DNA from: Desulfovibrio sp. MES5
GTDB lineage: Bacteria; Desulfobacterota; Desulfovibrionia; Desulfovibrionales; Desulfovibrionaceae
Assembly (NCBI RefSeq): GCF_002237645.1
Contig: NZ_MJUZ01000001.1
Location: 1 to 64,000 of the forward strand
Direction of reading: 5' to 3'
DNA length: 64,000 bases
Shown: piece after piece, positions 1 through 8,670 of the stretch
How the letters are laid out: each line of letters begins with the position of its first letter
Numbering within the stretch: the stretch's first letter is position 1
Made by a program: the position numbers and the translations under genes
Notes under the pieces: model-generated
Databases searched by the model: none
Seen by the model: only the letters and a program-made list of their open reading frames with translations
What the model was told of the DNA's origin: nothing

Positions 1-414
1 CTTCGCAAAGAAGAAAACGACGGGAAAAATTGATACACTGGCACTAACAACCTGAACCGAAGATGACAAAAAATTTGAATTGAATAGCAGCTACGCGCCA
101 TGCATGATCTATAGCGAACGCAGTTAAGAAAATTGGACCGCCAGGCGGGTTGAACGCGGGCATTGAGAGCCTCATGGCAGAGCAGACGCTACTACTCTTC
201 CACAAACTCAAAGATCGGGTGTGCGCCCAGGCAACGCATCAATTAAAGCGCTCATTACGACTTAGTAGATATTATCACAATTTTTGCGACAATCATTCCT
301 TAACCTCTGGTGTGAAGTCAGCAACGTTGATAAATGATAAAAAAGGAGGGCAATCGATTCGCCTTTGCTTGAGCCTAGCAAGTTCACGAAGTTTACCCTC
401 GTATCACTGAAAAG

Positions 415-435
415 TGGGGAGAGAATGGGGAGAGA
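415..435 (+). repeat. tandem 10-bp direct repeat (TGGGGAGAGA x2)
   Basis: Two identical TGGGGAGAGA copies are separated by one A, giving an 11-bp period close to one helical turn. They lie just beyond the terminator of the tRNA-Arg gene. Short direct repeats in this position resemble arm-type sites of tyrosine integrases. That reading is inference. Confidence 0.5.
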
Positions 436-452
436 TATTGACAAAACAAAAA

Positions 453-482
453 AGCCCTTACGGTTAATAACCGTAAGGGCTT
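453..482 (-). terminator. Rho-independent terminator of tRNA-Arg
   Basis: The arms around AGCCCTTACGGTTA pair perfectly across a very short loop. On the minus strand the hairpin is followed by a T-rich run (TTTTTTGTTTTG). It starts about 9 bases past the tRNA CCA end. Confidence 0.85.
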
Positions 483-490
483 GATTTTTA

Positions 491-567
491 TGGTGCGCCC
501 GAAGAGATTCGAACTCCTGACCTACAGGTTCGTAGCCTGTTGCTCTATCCAGCTGAGCTACGAGCGC
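491..567 (-). tRNA. tRNA-Arg(ACG)
   Basis: The minus strand gives a complete cloverleaf. The acceptor stem GCGCTCG pairs with CGGGCGC. The D arm carries AGCTCAG..GAGCAA, and the anticodon loop CTACGAA is closed by ACAGG/CCTGT, giving anticodon ACG. The T arm contains GTTCGAATC. The CCA end is encoded at 491-493. After A-to-I editing at position 34 it would read CGU, CGC and CGA arginine codons. It appears to be a single-gene unit with its own promoter and terminator. Confidence 0.97.
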
Positions 568-579
568 GCAACGAAGGGG

Positions 580-608
580 AATCTATATTAAGTCGCAGTG
601 GCCGTCAA
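580..608 (-). promoter_or_regulatory. putative sigma-70 promoter for tRNA-Arg
   Basis: On the minus strand TTGACG (603-608) is followed 13 to 17 bases later by an AT-rich TAATATAGATT segment that offers several -10 choices. A short GC-rich leader then precedes the mature tRNA 5' end. The exact -10 hexamer is not resolved. Confidence 0.5.
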
Positions 609-751
609 GCGTTTTTTCAAAATATTTTTTGAAAATCTACGAACTTAGTTGAAATTTTCAAAAAGCGTGCACGCAATTGCGGGCACCGTTGGCACTTGCG
701 CGCCGTCAAAACACAATAAACTGTTGGCAGAAAAATCTGCCCTCAAAGGCA

Positions 752-1018
752 CTAGGCTTCGATGCCGTTAACGGCGCGAGCCAGGCGCGAAATCTTGCGC
801 GCGGCCTTCTTCCAGTGCATGGCGCCCTTGCTGGCAGCCTTGGAAAGCACGGAAGTGGCGGCCACCAGAGCTTCATTGGCCTGAGCCTTGTCGGTGGCCG
901 TGATGGCGGAGCGCACCTGTTTGATGGCGTTCTTCACGCGGGTACGGGCGGCGCGGTTACGACCGGCCCTCTGCAAGCTCTGCCTGTGACGCTTGATGGC
1001 TGACTTATGGTTGGCCAC
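752..1018 (-). CDS. rpsT: 30S ribosomal protein S20
   Basis: This 88-residue basic protein matches bacterial S20, which binds 16S rRNA in the body of the small subunit. The N-terminus [12 protein letters not shown] and the Lys/Arg/Ala-rich two-helix pattern are diagnostic. The start is GTG at 1018: GGAGG (1024-1028) lies 5 bases upstream, and a longer in-frame ATG reading would add 28 residues absent from the family. It is transcribed away from glyS and appears monocistronic. Confidence 0.97.
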   Translation of the reverse strand: MANHKSAIKRHRQSLQRAGRNRAARTRVKNAIKQVRSAITATDKAQANEALVAATSVLSKAASKGAMHWKKAARKISRLARAVNGIEA

Positions 1019-1168
1019 GGTATCCTCCACTATGTTGGGCTTGCGCTGGCAAGCCATGAGTCTGAATTCTGATGCGCTATCGCGAAGACGGGTTGTTAGC
1101 ACAGCCCCGTATGGCTGTCAAGCTCTGTGCCGGATTTCCGGCGGCTTTCTTTCTTTTTGTCAACCATT

Positions 1169-1226
1169 CCGGTTGTTCTGATCCGGTTGTTCCGATCCCG
1201 CCAATGAGCGGGCCGGAACAACCGGA
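1169..1226. repeat. direct repeat nested in a 13-bp hairpin between glyS and rpsT
   Basis: CCGGTTGTTC followed by TGAT or CGAT occurs twice in tandem (1169-1196). The second copy pairs with CGGAACAACCGGA at 1214-1226, giving a 13-bp stem with a further GC-rich inner stem. It lies just past the glyS stop codon. It could end or stabilise the glyQS transcript, but no T-run follows directly. Confidence 0.5.
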
Positions 1227-1248
1227 AACGGAACATACCCAAACAGTG

Positions 1249-3333
1249 CTATATTTGCAAGGCCGCAAAATCGGCCAGGCGTGCAAAGCGCCCCCCAAGG
1301 GCCTGCAACATGGCCAGACGGTTGCGCCGCAGGGTCGGGTCATCGCACATGACCATAACGCCGTCAAAAAACGCGTCCACAGCCGGGCGCACTTCGCTGA
1401 GGCAGGCCAGAGCCGCCGCGTGATCCTGCGCAGTCCACATCTGGTCAAGCCTTGGCAGCAGTTGATCCAGAGTGGAGGCCAGGGCCTTTTCCGCATCTTC
1501 CTGCAAGAGTTCCGCAGCCCACTGAGCCGGGATTTCCTCCGCCTGACCCTGTTTGCGCAGGATGTTGGCCACGCGCTTGAAGGTCTGGGCAGCCTCGGCA
1601 AAGCCAGCCTCGCGGCTGAAGGCCGCCAGAGCGCTCAGGCGCGCGCCGCATTCCGTCACCTGTGCGGAACCCGCGCCAAGCACGGCGTCAACCAGCAGGG
1701 TGTCCTGCCCCTGACTCATGAAATAGTTGCGCAGCCGGGCGGCGAAAAATTCCATCAGTTTGTCGAGCGCTTCGGCCGGGGGCAATTTCCACTGCCTGTC
1801 GCCATACAATTCCTGCGCTTTGGCGAAAACCTGGCGCATGTCGAGCGGCAGGCCGAAATCCAGCACAATGCGTATGATGCCCAACGCGCAACGGCGAAGG
1901 CCATTGGGGTCCGCCGCGCCGGTGGGTATCATGCCAAGGCCGAAGCAGCCAGCGAGGGTGTCGGCCTTGTCGGCCAGAGACAAAAGCGCTCCACCCATGC
2001 TGCCCGGCAGGGGAGAATCCGGCCCGGCGGGGAGGTACTGTTCGGCAACGGCCTGGGCCACGGTGGCGTTTTCGCCTTTGCGTCCGGCGTAGATGCCGCC
2101 CATGATGCCCTGAAGCGTATCAAATTCGCCCACAAGCCCGCTGACGAGGTCAGCCTTGGAGAGCCGCCCGGCGCGCGCGGCGTCAGAAGCAAGGTCAGGA
2201 GCGCACCTTTCAGCCAGCCATTGGCACAGCGCTTCAAGACGGCGTGTCTTGTCGCCCATGCTGCCAAGGCCGCCGATGAAGATGACCGTATCAAGCTTTT
2301 GCAGCCAGTGGTCAAAGGTTTCGCGCAGGTCGGCACGCCAGAAGAAACGGGCGTCGTCGAGGCGGGCGCGCAGCACTCGTTCCCACCCGCGTTTGACAAT
2401 ATCCATATCTTCTGGGGTGATGTTGAGAACCGTCAGAAAATGCGGCAGCAACTGGCCCTGGGCGTCTTCAATGCCAAAGCTCTTCTGGTGACTTTCCATA
2501 CTGGTCAGCAGCACCTCGCGCGGAACCTCAAGGTAGGCCGGATCAAAATCCGCCAGCAGGGGCACGGGATGCTCGGCAAGCCCCTGCACCTCGTCAAGGA
2601 GGCTGTCTTTCCACAGGACCTTGCCCTTGGCGGCCACGGCCTGCGCATTGCCGCCCTCGATAATGATTTTGCGGCGTTGCGCGGGATCAAGGGTGATGGC
2701 GCACGGCCCGGCAAGGGTTTTCAGAAAATCGTCGGCATGGGCCACGGCAAAGGGGCCGGGGCCGTGGATGCGGTGGCCGCAGGTTTCGCGCCCGGAGGTC
2801 ACGGGGCCAGCCTCAAAGGGAATGACCTCGTCGTCCAGCAGGGCCAGTATCCAGCGCAGGGGGCGGGCGTAGGCAAAGGAGTAATTGCCCCAGCGCATGC
2901 GCTTGGCAAAGGGCAGGGCCGTAATGACGGCCGGGCATATGGCCGCCAGCAGGCCGCTGGCGTGAGCGCCGCCGGTGTGCTTGCGCACGGCGACATAGAC
3001 GCCTTTTTCGGTTTCCTGCTGAAAAACGTCGTCCAGGGTGCAGCCGTTGGTGCGCACAAAGCCTTCAAGGGCCTTGGTGGCCTTGCCGTCGGCGTCATAG
3101 GCCACGCGAACGGGCGGGCCAGCCACGATGTCTTCGCGTTCAACCTGCACGGGATTGAGATTTTCAATCATGACCACGGCGCGGCGCGGCGTGCTCATGA
3201 CGCGCAGATCGCCATATTCCAGACCGGCGTCATCAAGGGCTGCGGCAAATCGTGCGGAGAGTTCCGCTTCTTCGGGGGCCAGAAAACGGGAGGGCAGTTC
3301 TTCGCTGCCAATTTCAAGCACAAAGGTGGCCAC
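1249..3333 (-). CDS. glyS: glycyl-tRNA synthetase, beta subunit
   Basis: This is the beta chain of the heterotetrameric glycyl-tRNA synthetase, which charges tRNA-Gly in the cytoplasm. The predicted 694 residues match the usual length of about 690. The N-terminal FVLEIGSEELPSRF is a family signature, and the C-terminal part has the helical anticodon-binding character. The GTG start at 3333 is preceded by GAGGT in the short gap after glyQ. An upstream ATG at 3348 would overlap glyQ and fits less well. It forms a two-gene operon with glyQ. Confidence 0.97.
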   Translation of the reverse strand: MATFVLEIGSEELPSRFLAPEEAELSARFAAALDDAGLEYGDLRVMSTPRRAVVMIENLNPVQVEREDIVAGPPVRVAYDADGKATKALEGFVRTNGCTLDDVFQQETEKGVYVAVRKHTGGAHASGLLAAICPAVITALPFAKRMRWGNYSFAYARPLRWILALLDDEVIPFEAGPVTSGRETCGHRIHGPGPFAVAHADDFLKTLAGPCAITLDPAQRRKIIIEGGNAQAVAAKGKVLWKDSLLDEVQGLAEHPVPLLADFDPAYLEVPREVLLTSMESHQKSFGIEDAQGQLLPHFLTVLNITPEDMDIVKRGWERVLRARLDDARFFWRADLRETFDHWLQKLDTVIFIGGLGSMGDKTRRLEALCQWLAERCAPDLASDAARAGRLSKADLVSGLVGEFDTLQGIMGGIYAGRKGENATVAQAVAEQYLPAGPDSPLPGSMGGALLSLADKADTLAGCFGLGMIPTGAADPNGLRRCALGIIRIVLDFGLPLDMRQVFAKAQELYGDRQWKLPPAEALDKLMEFFAARLRNYFMSQGQDTLLVDAVLGAGSAQVTECGARLSALAAFSREAGFAEAAQTFKRVANILRKQGQAEEIPAQWAAELLQEDAEKALASTLDQLLPRLDQMWTAQDHAAALACLSEVRPAVDAFFDGVMVMCDDPTLRRNRLAMLQALGGRFARLADFAALQI

Positions 3334-3337
3334 GGCT

Positions 3338-4216
3338 TTACCTCGCATCCTTTTTGAGCATGGGATAGCCCAGTTCTTCGCGCTGAGCCGCGTACAGGCG
3401 GGCCACGCCCGCCGCCAGGGCGCGCACCCGGCCAATGTAGCCGGTGCGTTCAGTGATGGATATGGCCCCGCGCGCATCCAGCAGGTTGAAGGTATGCGAA
3501 CACTTCAGGCAGTAATCGTAGGCGGGCCAGGGCAGGCCCAGCTCCAGCATGGCCTTGCACTGGCCTTCAAAATCACTGAAATGGCGCAGCAGCATTTGCG
3601 CGTCACTGGCTTCAAAATTGTGGCGCGACTGTTCCACTTCGTTCTGGTGGTAGATGTGGCCGTAGGTCACATTCTTGTTCCAGGCCAGATCATAAACGGA
3701 TTCCACACCCTGAAGGTACATGGTCAGGCGTTCAAGACCGTAGGTCAGTTCAACGCTCACGGGCGAAAGGTCAATGCCGCCCACCTGCTGGAAGTAGGTG
3801 AACTGGCTTACTTCCATGCCGTTGAGCCATACTTCCCAGCCGAGCCCCCAGGCGCCGAGAGTGGGGGATTCCCAGTCGTCTTCCACAAAGCGGATGTCGT
3901 GCTGGGCGGGATTGATGCCAAGGGCATTGAGGCTTTGCAGATAGAGGTCCTGCACGTTGTCCGGCGAGGGCTTCATGATGACCTGAAACTGGAAATAGCG
4001 CTGCAGACGGTTGGGATTTTCGCCATAGCGCCCGTCCGTGGGACGCCGTGAAGGCTCCACATAGGCCACGCTCCAGGGTTCGGGACCGATAACCCGCAAA
4101 AAGGTATGGGGGTTAAAGGTGCCTGCCCCGCATTCCACACCGGAGGGCTGCTCAATGACGCAGCCCTGCCTGGCCCAGTAATCTTGTAGGGTGAGTATCA
4201 CGTCCTGAAAATACAT
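3338..4216 (-). CDS. glyQ: glycyl-tRNA synthetase, alpha subunit
   Basis: The 292-residue class II catalytic subunit activates glycine and pairs with GlyS. The N-terminus [19 protein letters not shown] and internal [17 protein letters not shown] are hallmarks of the alpha chain. The ATG at 4216 has AAAGGA upstream. Longer frames extend the N-terminus with residues foreign to the family. The glyS start follows 4 bases after this stop, so the two subunits are translationally linked. Confidence 0.97.
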   Translation of the reverse strand: MYFQDVILTLQDYWARQGCVIEQPSGVECGAGTFNPHTFLRVIGPEPWSVAYVEPSRRPTDGRYGENPNRLQRYFQFQVIMKPSPDNVQDLYLQSLNALGINPAQHDIRFVEDDWESPTLGAWGLGWEVWLNGMEVSQFTYFQQVGGIDLSPVSVELTYGLERLTMYLQGVESVYDLAWNKNVTYGHIYHQNEVEQSRHNFEASDAQMLLRHFSDFEGQCKAMLELGLPWPAYDYCLKCSHTFNLLDARGAISITERTGYIGRVRALAAGVARLYAAQREELGYPMLKKDAR

Positions 4217-4456
4217 GTGCTGTCCTTTAGGAAACGCTGATTGAAACGGATTACGGCTCGTTGCCATGATAGGCGCAAGTGTGCGCGCCCCCGAAACCTT
4301 AAAAGTCTGCCACAGTGCGCAGAGCAGCGGAATTGAAGGCAGAAAGCCGCCAGTCAATGTTTCCCTGTTATGCAGTGCCCCCATGGTCTGGCAAAAAAAT
4401 TTGCTTGAACCAGACCCATAAAACCGCAAAACCACAAGCCAGGCGAACCGTCCTTG

Positions 4457-5209
4457 TCATACGCGGCGAAAAAAGCCCCCTTCCCACGCCAGCCCCAGGT
4501 GGTATTGCACAAAACCGTCAATAACCCGCGAGCAGGCCCGCCGGTCCGCAGGAGGCAGTTCCTCCGGGTGCCAGGCGGATGGCAATTCTTGCTGCACATG
4601 GCGCAAAAGGTCAAGCCCGTAGGCGCTCAGTTCCACGCCATAGCGCACTGGCCCGGCCTCGGCACGGCAGGAAGGGCAGCGCACGTGTCCTTCGTCCACC
4701 ACAAACTGTCCGGGCCCGTTAAGCTCGCAGCCGCACTGCCCGCACACGTCAAGGCTTGGCGCAAAGCCAAGAGCGCCCGCCAGACGCAGGCGGAAGAAAA
4801 GGGGAAATAGCGCGGGCAGCGACGCGGCCTCCTCAAGAGTGCGCCGCATGTCTTCCACCAGCACAAAGGCCTCGTCCGCCCCTTCGTCTCCCACCCCAAG
4901 AGCCTCCACAAAGCGCAGGCAATTAGCGGCAAGGCCCATACGCCGCCAGTCACGCCGCAGCGCCTGGGGGCCGTTCAGCAGCACGGCTTCTTCCAGATTG
5001 AGAAAGCCGCCGCGCGGCGAGGTTTTCACCCGGCAGTGCAGACTGTTGAGCACGTCAAGGCAGCCGCAAAAGCGACGCCTGCTTCTGCTTCCGCCAAAGG
5101 CGAACAGCGTCAGCAGGCCGTGCTTGCGACAAAGGGTTTTCAGCCAGAGGTCCGACTCACGAAAGTGCCCCATCCGCAGCACAAGCGCGTGATCGGCCCA
5201 TTCGGTCAT
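4457..5209 (-). CDS. recO: DNA repair protein RecO
   Basis: RecO loads RecA on single-stranded DNA together with RecR in the RecFOR pathway. The 250-residue protein has the N-terminal OB-fold part (DHALVLRMGHFRESDLWLKTL) and a zinc-binding motif with Cys156, Cys159, Cys178 and Cys181 (CGQC..CPSC). Zn-binding cysteines occur in many but not all RecO proteins. The start overlaps the upstream rodZ-like stop by 4 bases, so the two are likely cotranscribed. Confidence 0.93.
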   Translation of the reverse strand: MTEWADHALVLRMGHFRESDLWLKTLCRKHGLLTLFAFGGSRSRRRFCGCLDVLNSLHCRVKTSPRGGFLNLEEAVLLNGPQALRRDWRRMGLAANCLRFVEALGVGDEGADEAFVLVEDMRRTLEEAASLPALFPLFFRLRLAGALGFAPSLDVCGQCGCELNGPGQFVVDEGHVRCPSCRAEAGPVRYGVELSAYGLDLLRHVQQELPSAWHPEELPPADRRACSRVIDGFVQYHLGLAWEGGFFRRV

Positions 5210-6174
5210 GGGAGCGCCGGGGGGAAGGTCAGCGTGCGCACCTGACCGCTTGAGCCCACGGGGGGAAGCTCCTCGCCGTCATAGCGCAGGCGCACTCCGC
5301 CCGCGTTGCCGAGCTTCAGCTCCAGGCTCTTGGTGAACGTAAGGGCAAAGGTGTCGCCCTTGCGCAGAGAAAACTGCCGCGTATCGGTATGGTCGGCATT
5401 GGAGTGCACCCAGCATTCTTCCGTGGCCGTAATGATGACCTTGTGGGGGCCAGACACAGGCGTCTGCGCCGATGCGGCTGGTGCGGCTGGTGCGGCGGCT
5501 GCGCCAGGGGCAGACGTTGCAGCGGGGCCAGACGTTGCGGCGGGAGCAGATGTTGCGGCGGGGGCCGCCGGTGCGGAGGCCTGCGCGCCAGCAGCAGACG
5601 CTGCGGAGCGGCCAGCCTGCGGCCCGCTGTCTGCGGCGGCTGCGGCGGGTTGTCCGGCAGTGCCGCTCTGGCGTGCTTCACGCCCTGGCGCAAGATTGCG
5701 CGCCTCAACTCCCGCAGGCGGCGTTTCCGCGCTGTCCGGGCTTTGCATGGGGGCGGGCTGCGCCTGGCGGCGCGTCTGGCTGGTCAAAATATCCAGCGCG
5801 CCGTGCTGCCAGACCAGATAAGCGCCAATACCCAGCAGCAGCACGACAAAGACGGACAGAAAAGGTTTGAAATTGCGCCGTGGAGCCAGAATGACGTCCG
5901 GCAGGGGCGTCTGCTGTATGGAAGCCTCTTCGTTTTCAGCCTCCAGAGCGGACAGGGCCGCGCTGACTTCTTCGGCTGAAAGCCCCACATATGCGGAGTA
6001 GGAACGAATGAAACCCTTGGTATACGCCAGATGGGGCAAAGAAGCGGAGTCCCCTGCCTCGAGCGCGCGCAAAAGGCGTGCGCCTATCTTCAGGTGGTTG
6101 GCCGCATCTTCAATGCTGAGGCCCCTTTTTTCGCGCTCCGCGCGAAGGACCGCGCCCAGTTCCTCTAAGGTCAT
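5206..6174 (-). CDS. rodZ: RodZ-like helix-turn-helix membrane protein
   Basis: RodZ-type proteins link the MreB cytoskeleton to cell shape control. Residues 1-70 form an Xre-like HTH (LRAEREKRGLSIEDAANHLKI). One membrane segment lies near 104-124 (FLSVFVVLLLGIGAYLVW). A roughly 110-residue Ala/Pro/Ser-rich periplasmic linker and a C-terminal DUF4115-type beta domain (about 248-322) follow. GAGG precedes the ATG at 6174. The linker contains near-repeats of PAATSAP, so the DNA at about 5470-5600 is internally repetitive and may vary in copy number. It overlaps recO by 4 bases. Confidence 0.88.
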   Translation of the reverse strand: MTLEELGAVLRAEREKRGLSIEDAANHLKIGARLLRALEAGDSASLPHLAYTKGFIRSYSAYVGLSAEEVSAALSALEAENEEASIQQTPLPDVILAPRRNFKPFLSVFVVLLLGIGAYLVWQHGALDILTSQTRRQAQPAPMQSPDSAETPPAGVEARNLAPGREARQSGTAGQPAAAAADSGPQAGRSAASAAGAQASAPAAPAATSAPAATSGPAATSAPGAAAAPAAPAASAQTPVSGPHKVIITATEECWVHSNADHTDTRQFSLRKGDTFALTFTKSLELKLGNAGGVRLRYDGEELPPVGSSGQVRTLTFPPALP

Positions 6175-6311
6175 GCAAAGCCTCGGTAAAGGTCTTTGCC
6201 GCCCCGTGGGCGGCTGTTGCCGGTGGTCTGTCCCCGGCCAGAGGCCGAAGACGCTAGGCCGCCGGAAGGGCGCGGCGCGGCCGGGGCCGCGCGCACGCCT
6301 GAACGGTTATG

Positions 6312-7250
6312 CTACAATCGGATATCGATTACCGCTTTTTTGCGCAATTGTCCCGTATAATCGTCAAAGCGCTCCATGGCCTTGGGCTGACGCAGTATGG
6401 CGTCGATCTGCGGCTTGGCCTCTTCAAGCGTGAGTATTTTCATTTCGCTGCTGCCGCCAGGGCGGAAAAGATGCACTTGCGCCTTGTGTCCCTGAAGGTC
6501 AAAGATTTCCGTCACATCGCCGGGTTTCATCTTGGTGAGCCGTGACTCCCATTCGGGGTTCAGACGGTCCCATTCCACCGGCCCCATGTCGCCGCCCTTT
6601 TCTTTGTTGGGCGCGATGGAATACTTCAACGCGGCTTCCTCAAAAGTCAGCGCCCCTGAGCGGATCTGGGCGGCAATGGAGGCGGCGTTGACCTTGGGCG
6701 AATAGACCAGAACCCCCATGTGCAGACCGCTGCGGTCATACATGGTGGATTTGTGGGCGTCGTAGTATGCCTGAATTTCTTCTGGCGTGACCACAACCTT
6801 GCGGCCCACTTCCATTCCCATGATCTTCTGCCGCAACAGCGTTTTTTCGATGTTGGCGCGCAATTCGGCCACGCTGCTCTTCTGGCGCGTAAGCTGTTCT
6901 TCGAACTGCTGCTTGGTCATGTTGCGGCCCTGCATCACCTTGGCAATCTCATTGTCGATTTCCGAAGGGGAAACGCTTACTTTCAGCCTTTTGGCTTCCT
7001 GGGCGATGAGAATATCCATAATCATCAAATCCAGAACCTTGCGGAAAACCGTGTCCACCTGCTTGGCGTTGGCCGGATTTTCGGGGTTAAGCCCGGACCG
7101 GAGAAGATCAGGCAACGCGTTTTTTTGCAGATCAAACATGGTAATGACTTGTCCGTTGACAACAGCAGCCACCTTATTGAGCTGGGCGGCCTGCACGCTG
7201 CATGCGGTCGTAAGTACGATCGCCAGCAGCAAAACAAGTATTTTCCTCAC
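6312..7250 (-). CDS. SurA-type periplasmic peptidyl-prolyl isomerase/chaperone
   Basis: The 312-residue exported protein has a hydrophobic signal sequence (residues 1-22, likely cleaved after VQA). A SurA N-terminal chaperone region (VAAVVNGQVITMFDLQ, about 27-160) and a parvulin/PpiC domain (about 175-270, with FEEAALKYSIAPNKEKGGDMG) follow. SurA-like proteins help outer-membrane proteins fold. It starts with GTG at 7250 behind a GGGAGA element. A second chaperone-like gene lies immediately upstream, so the two probably work on the same clients. E. coli SurA has two parvulin domains, this protein one. Confidence 0.88.
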   Translation of the reverse strand: MRKILVLLLAIVLTTACSVQAAQLNKVAAVVNGQVITMFDLQKNALPDLLRSGLNPENPANAKQVDTVFRKVLDLMIMDILIAQEAKRLKVSVSPSEIDNEIAKVMQGRNMTKQQFEEQLTRQKSSVAELRANIEKTLLRQKIMGMEVGRKVVVTPEEIQAYYDAHKSTMYDRSGLHMGVLVYSPKVNAASIAAQIRSGALTFEEAALKYSIAPNKEKGGDMGPVEWDRLNPEWESRLTKMKPGDVTEIFDLQGHKAQVHLFRPGGSSEMKILTLEEAKPQIDAILRQPKAMERFDDYTGQLRKKAVIDIRL

Positions 7251-7342
7251 AGAGATTCTCCCTCGTGCAAAGCGCGGTGCGCCTGTTTATCTTCTGATTT
7301 TTAGCCCAAAACAGCACGACATGCAATGACCGCCTGGCGGGC

Positions 7343-8605
7343 TTAAAGCCCCTGCCGGTCAGGCCTGCCGGACGCCCCCGTTTTTTCCTGTGGCCCGTAC
7401 GTTCCGCCACCGCCCTCAGGGGCATTCAATCCATCGTCGCCGTCCGCCGGAGCGGAACCGACATCGCCTGAACCGTTGACGCCGCCGCGCATGGTCGGGC
7501 CAGAAGCGTCGCCGGTGCCGTCATCACGCATGGATGGTCTGGCGGAGGGCGGCGTAAGCAGGTCGGCCATGAGATCGGGATTGACGCGAACCTGCGCCCT
7601 GCCCAGCGCCGTGGTCAGCCAGTTTTCAAAAGCGGCGTCCTTGCGCTGCTGCTGCAATATGTTTTCAATGAGCGGGTAGGCCTCGGCCATGCCCATTGTA
7701 TGGGCGGCGTTGCGTTCCGTCAGGGCAAGGCCGTACCAGCGCCCGTCTTCCTGAACGAGGGCGGCGCACTGCCCGGGCGCGAGTTTATCAGCTTTTTTCT
7801 GCCAGTTGGGCGGCAACTGGGCCGCGCTGACTTCCTGGCACTGCACCATGAGATTTTCGGACGGTTCTTTCTCTGCCGGACGGCCAGAGGTCAGGGCGCT
7901 GCAAAATGCGTCAACAAGTTGGGATTCTACGGCGGAAATCAGGCAAACGTCCAGGATTTCGGGCAAAGCGAACTCTGCTTCGTGTTCCTTGTAGTAAGAG
8001 CGCACATCGCTCAGAGAAATGCGGATGCCGGGCAGAAGGATGCGCTTTTCAAAGCTCTGCATGGCCAGATGGTCGCGCATGAGCACGCGCCATTCATTTT
8101 CGTCCAGTGATTCGTCGGCCAGAAAACGCGCCAGCCCTTCCTCGCCGCCGTAGTCCGCCCTGATGGCCGCCACTGCGGCTTCAAGGGCGGCGTCCGTGAC
8201 GGGAATATGCAGATCACGCAAATCCTGGCGTACCAGGGCGTAAATGATCAGCGTGCCCAGAGCGTCGCCGTACTGACGTTTCATGTTTTCGAGAGAAGGG
8301 CGCTGTAGGGTGCCCAAGGCTGCGGAGCGGCTGTCCAGCAGGGCCTGCACCGTGCGCAGGTAAATGGGCTCTCCATTGACAGTGGCCACCACGCCCTCGG
8401 GCAGGCGGGCCTCAAGGCAGGCGCAAAGCAGAAGGCAGCAGGCCAGCAGCGCCAGACGCGCCGCCCAAAATACGCCCTTTGGTCCCGGCGCCGAAGCAGG
8501 GGCCGCCCTGTACCCCGGGCGCCGCGAGTCTGCGGGGGCGCAGCCGGAAACCGGGAACGGCAGCATGTCATGCTGGCCGGACGTGGCTGAAAAAATCAGG
8601 GGCAT
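7343..8605 (-). CDS. SurA-like lipoprotein with parvulin-type region
   Basis: The 420-residue protein has an atypical N-terminus, then a hydrophobic stretch ending in a lipobox-like LLLCAC, then EGVVATVNGEPIYLRTVQALLDSR, which matches the SurA/PpiC N-terminal region. The middle part has the spacing of a degenerate isomerase domain. The tail is Gly/Asp-rich and low complexity. Of two ATGs (8611, 8605) the second has GAGG at proper spacing. It lies between mfd and the SurA-type gene, on the same strand. If the ATG at 8566 were used the signal peptide would be more conventional. Confidence 0.75.
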   Translation of the reverse strand: MPLIFSATSGQHDMLPFPVSGCAPADSRRPGYRAAPASAPGPKGVFWAARLALLACCLLLCACLEARLPEGVVATVNGEPIYLRTVQALLDSRSAALGTLQRPSLENMKRQYGDALGTLIIYALVRQDLRDLHIPVTDAALEAAVAAIRADYGGEEGLARFLADESLDENEWRVLMRDHLAMQSFEKRILLPGIRISLSDVRSYYKEHEAEFALPEILDVCLISAVESQLVDAFCSALTSGRPAEKEPSENLMVQCQEVSAAQLPPNWQKKADKLAPGQCAALVQEDGRWYGLALTERNAAHTMGMAEAYPLIENILQQQRKDAAFENWLTTALGRAQVRVNPDLMADLLTPPSARPSMRDDGTGDASGPTMRGGVNGSGDVGSAPADGDDGLNAPEGGGGTYGPQEKTGASGRPDRQGL

Positions 8606-8670
8606 GGGCATCCTCTTTTGACGTCGGCTGGAGCGAAACGCAGCCGGAGCGGCCTGGCCTTCTGGCCAGG

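Larger units (their letters stand above)
1..490. other. gene-poor, AT-richer stretch beside tRNA-Arg
   Basis: No convincing gene is visible on either strand. The few short open frames lack good ribosome binding sites and protein-like sequence. The stretch is visibly richer in A+T than the next 12 kb. Two copies of TGGGGAGAGA (415-424 and 426-435) lie 56 bases from the tRNA 3' end. Because tRNA 3' ends are common integration sites, this could be the edge of an integrated element, but no integrase or att duplicate is in the window. Confidence 0.4.

Noticed and set aside
1072-3357. Long plus-strand open frame (761 residues) opposite glyS
   Set aside because: It is the antisense shadow of glyS, caused by high GC codon bias, and has no family signature.
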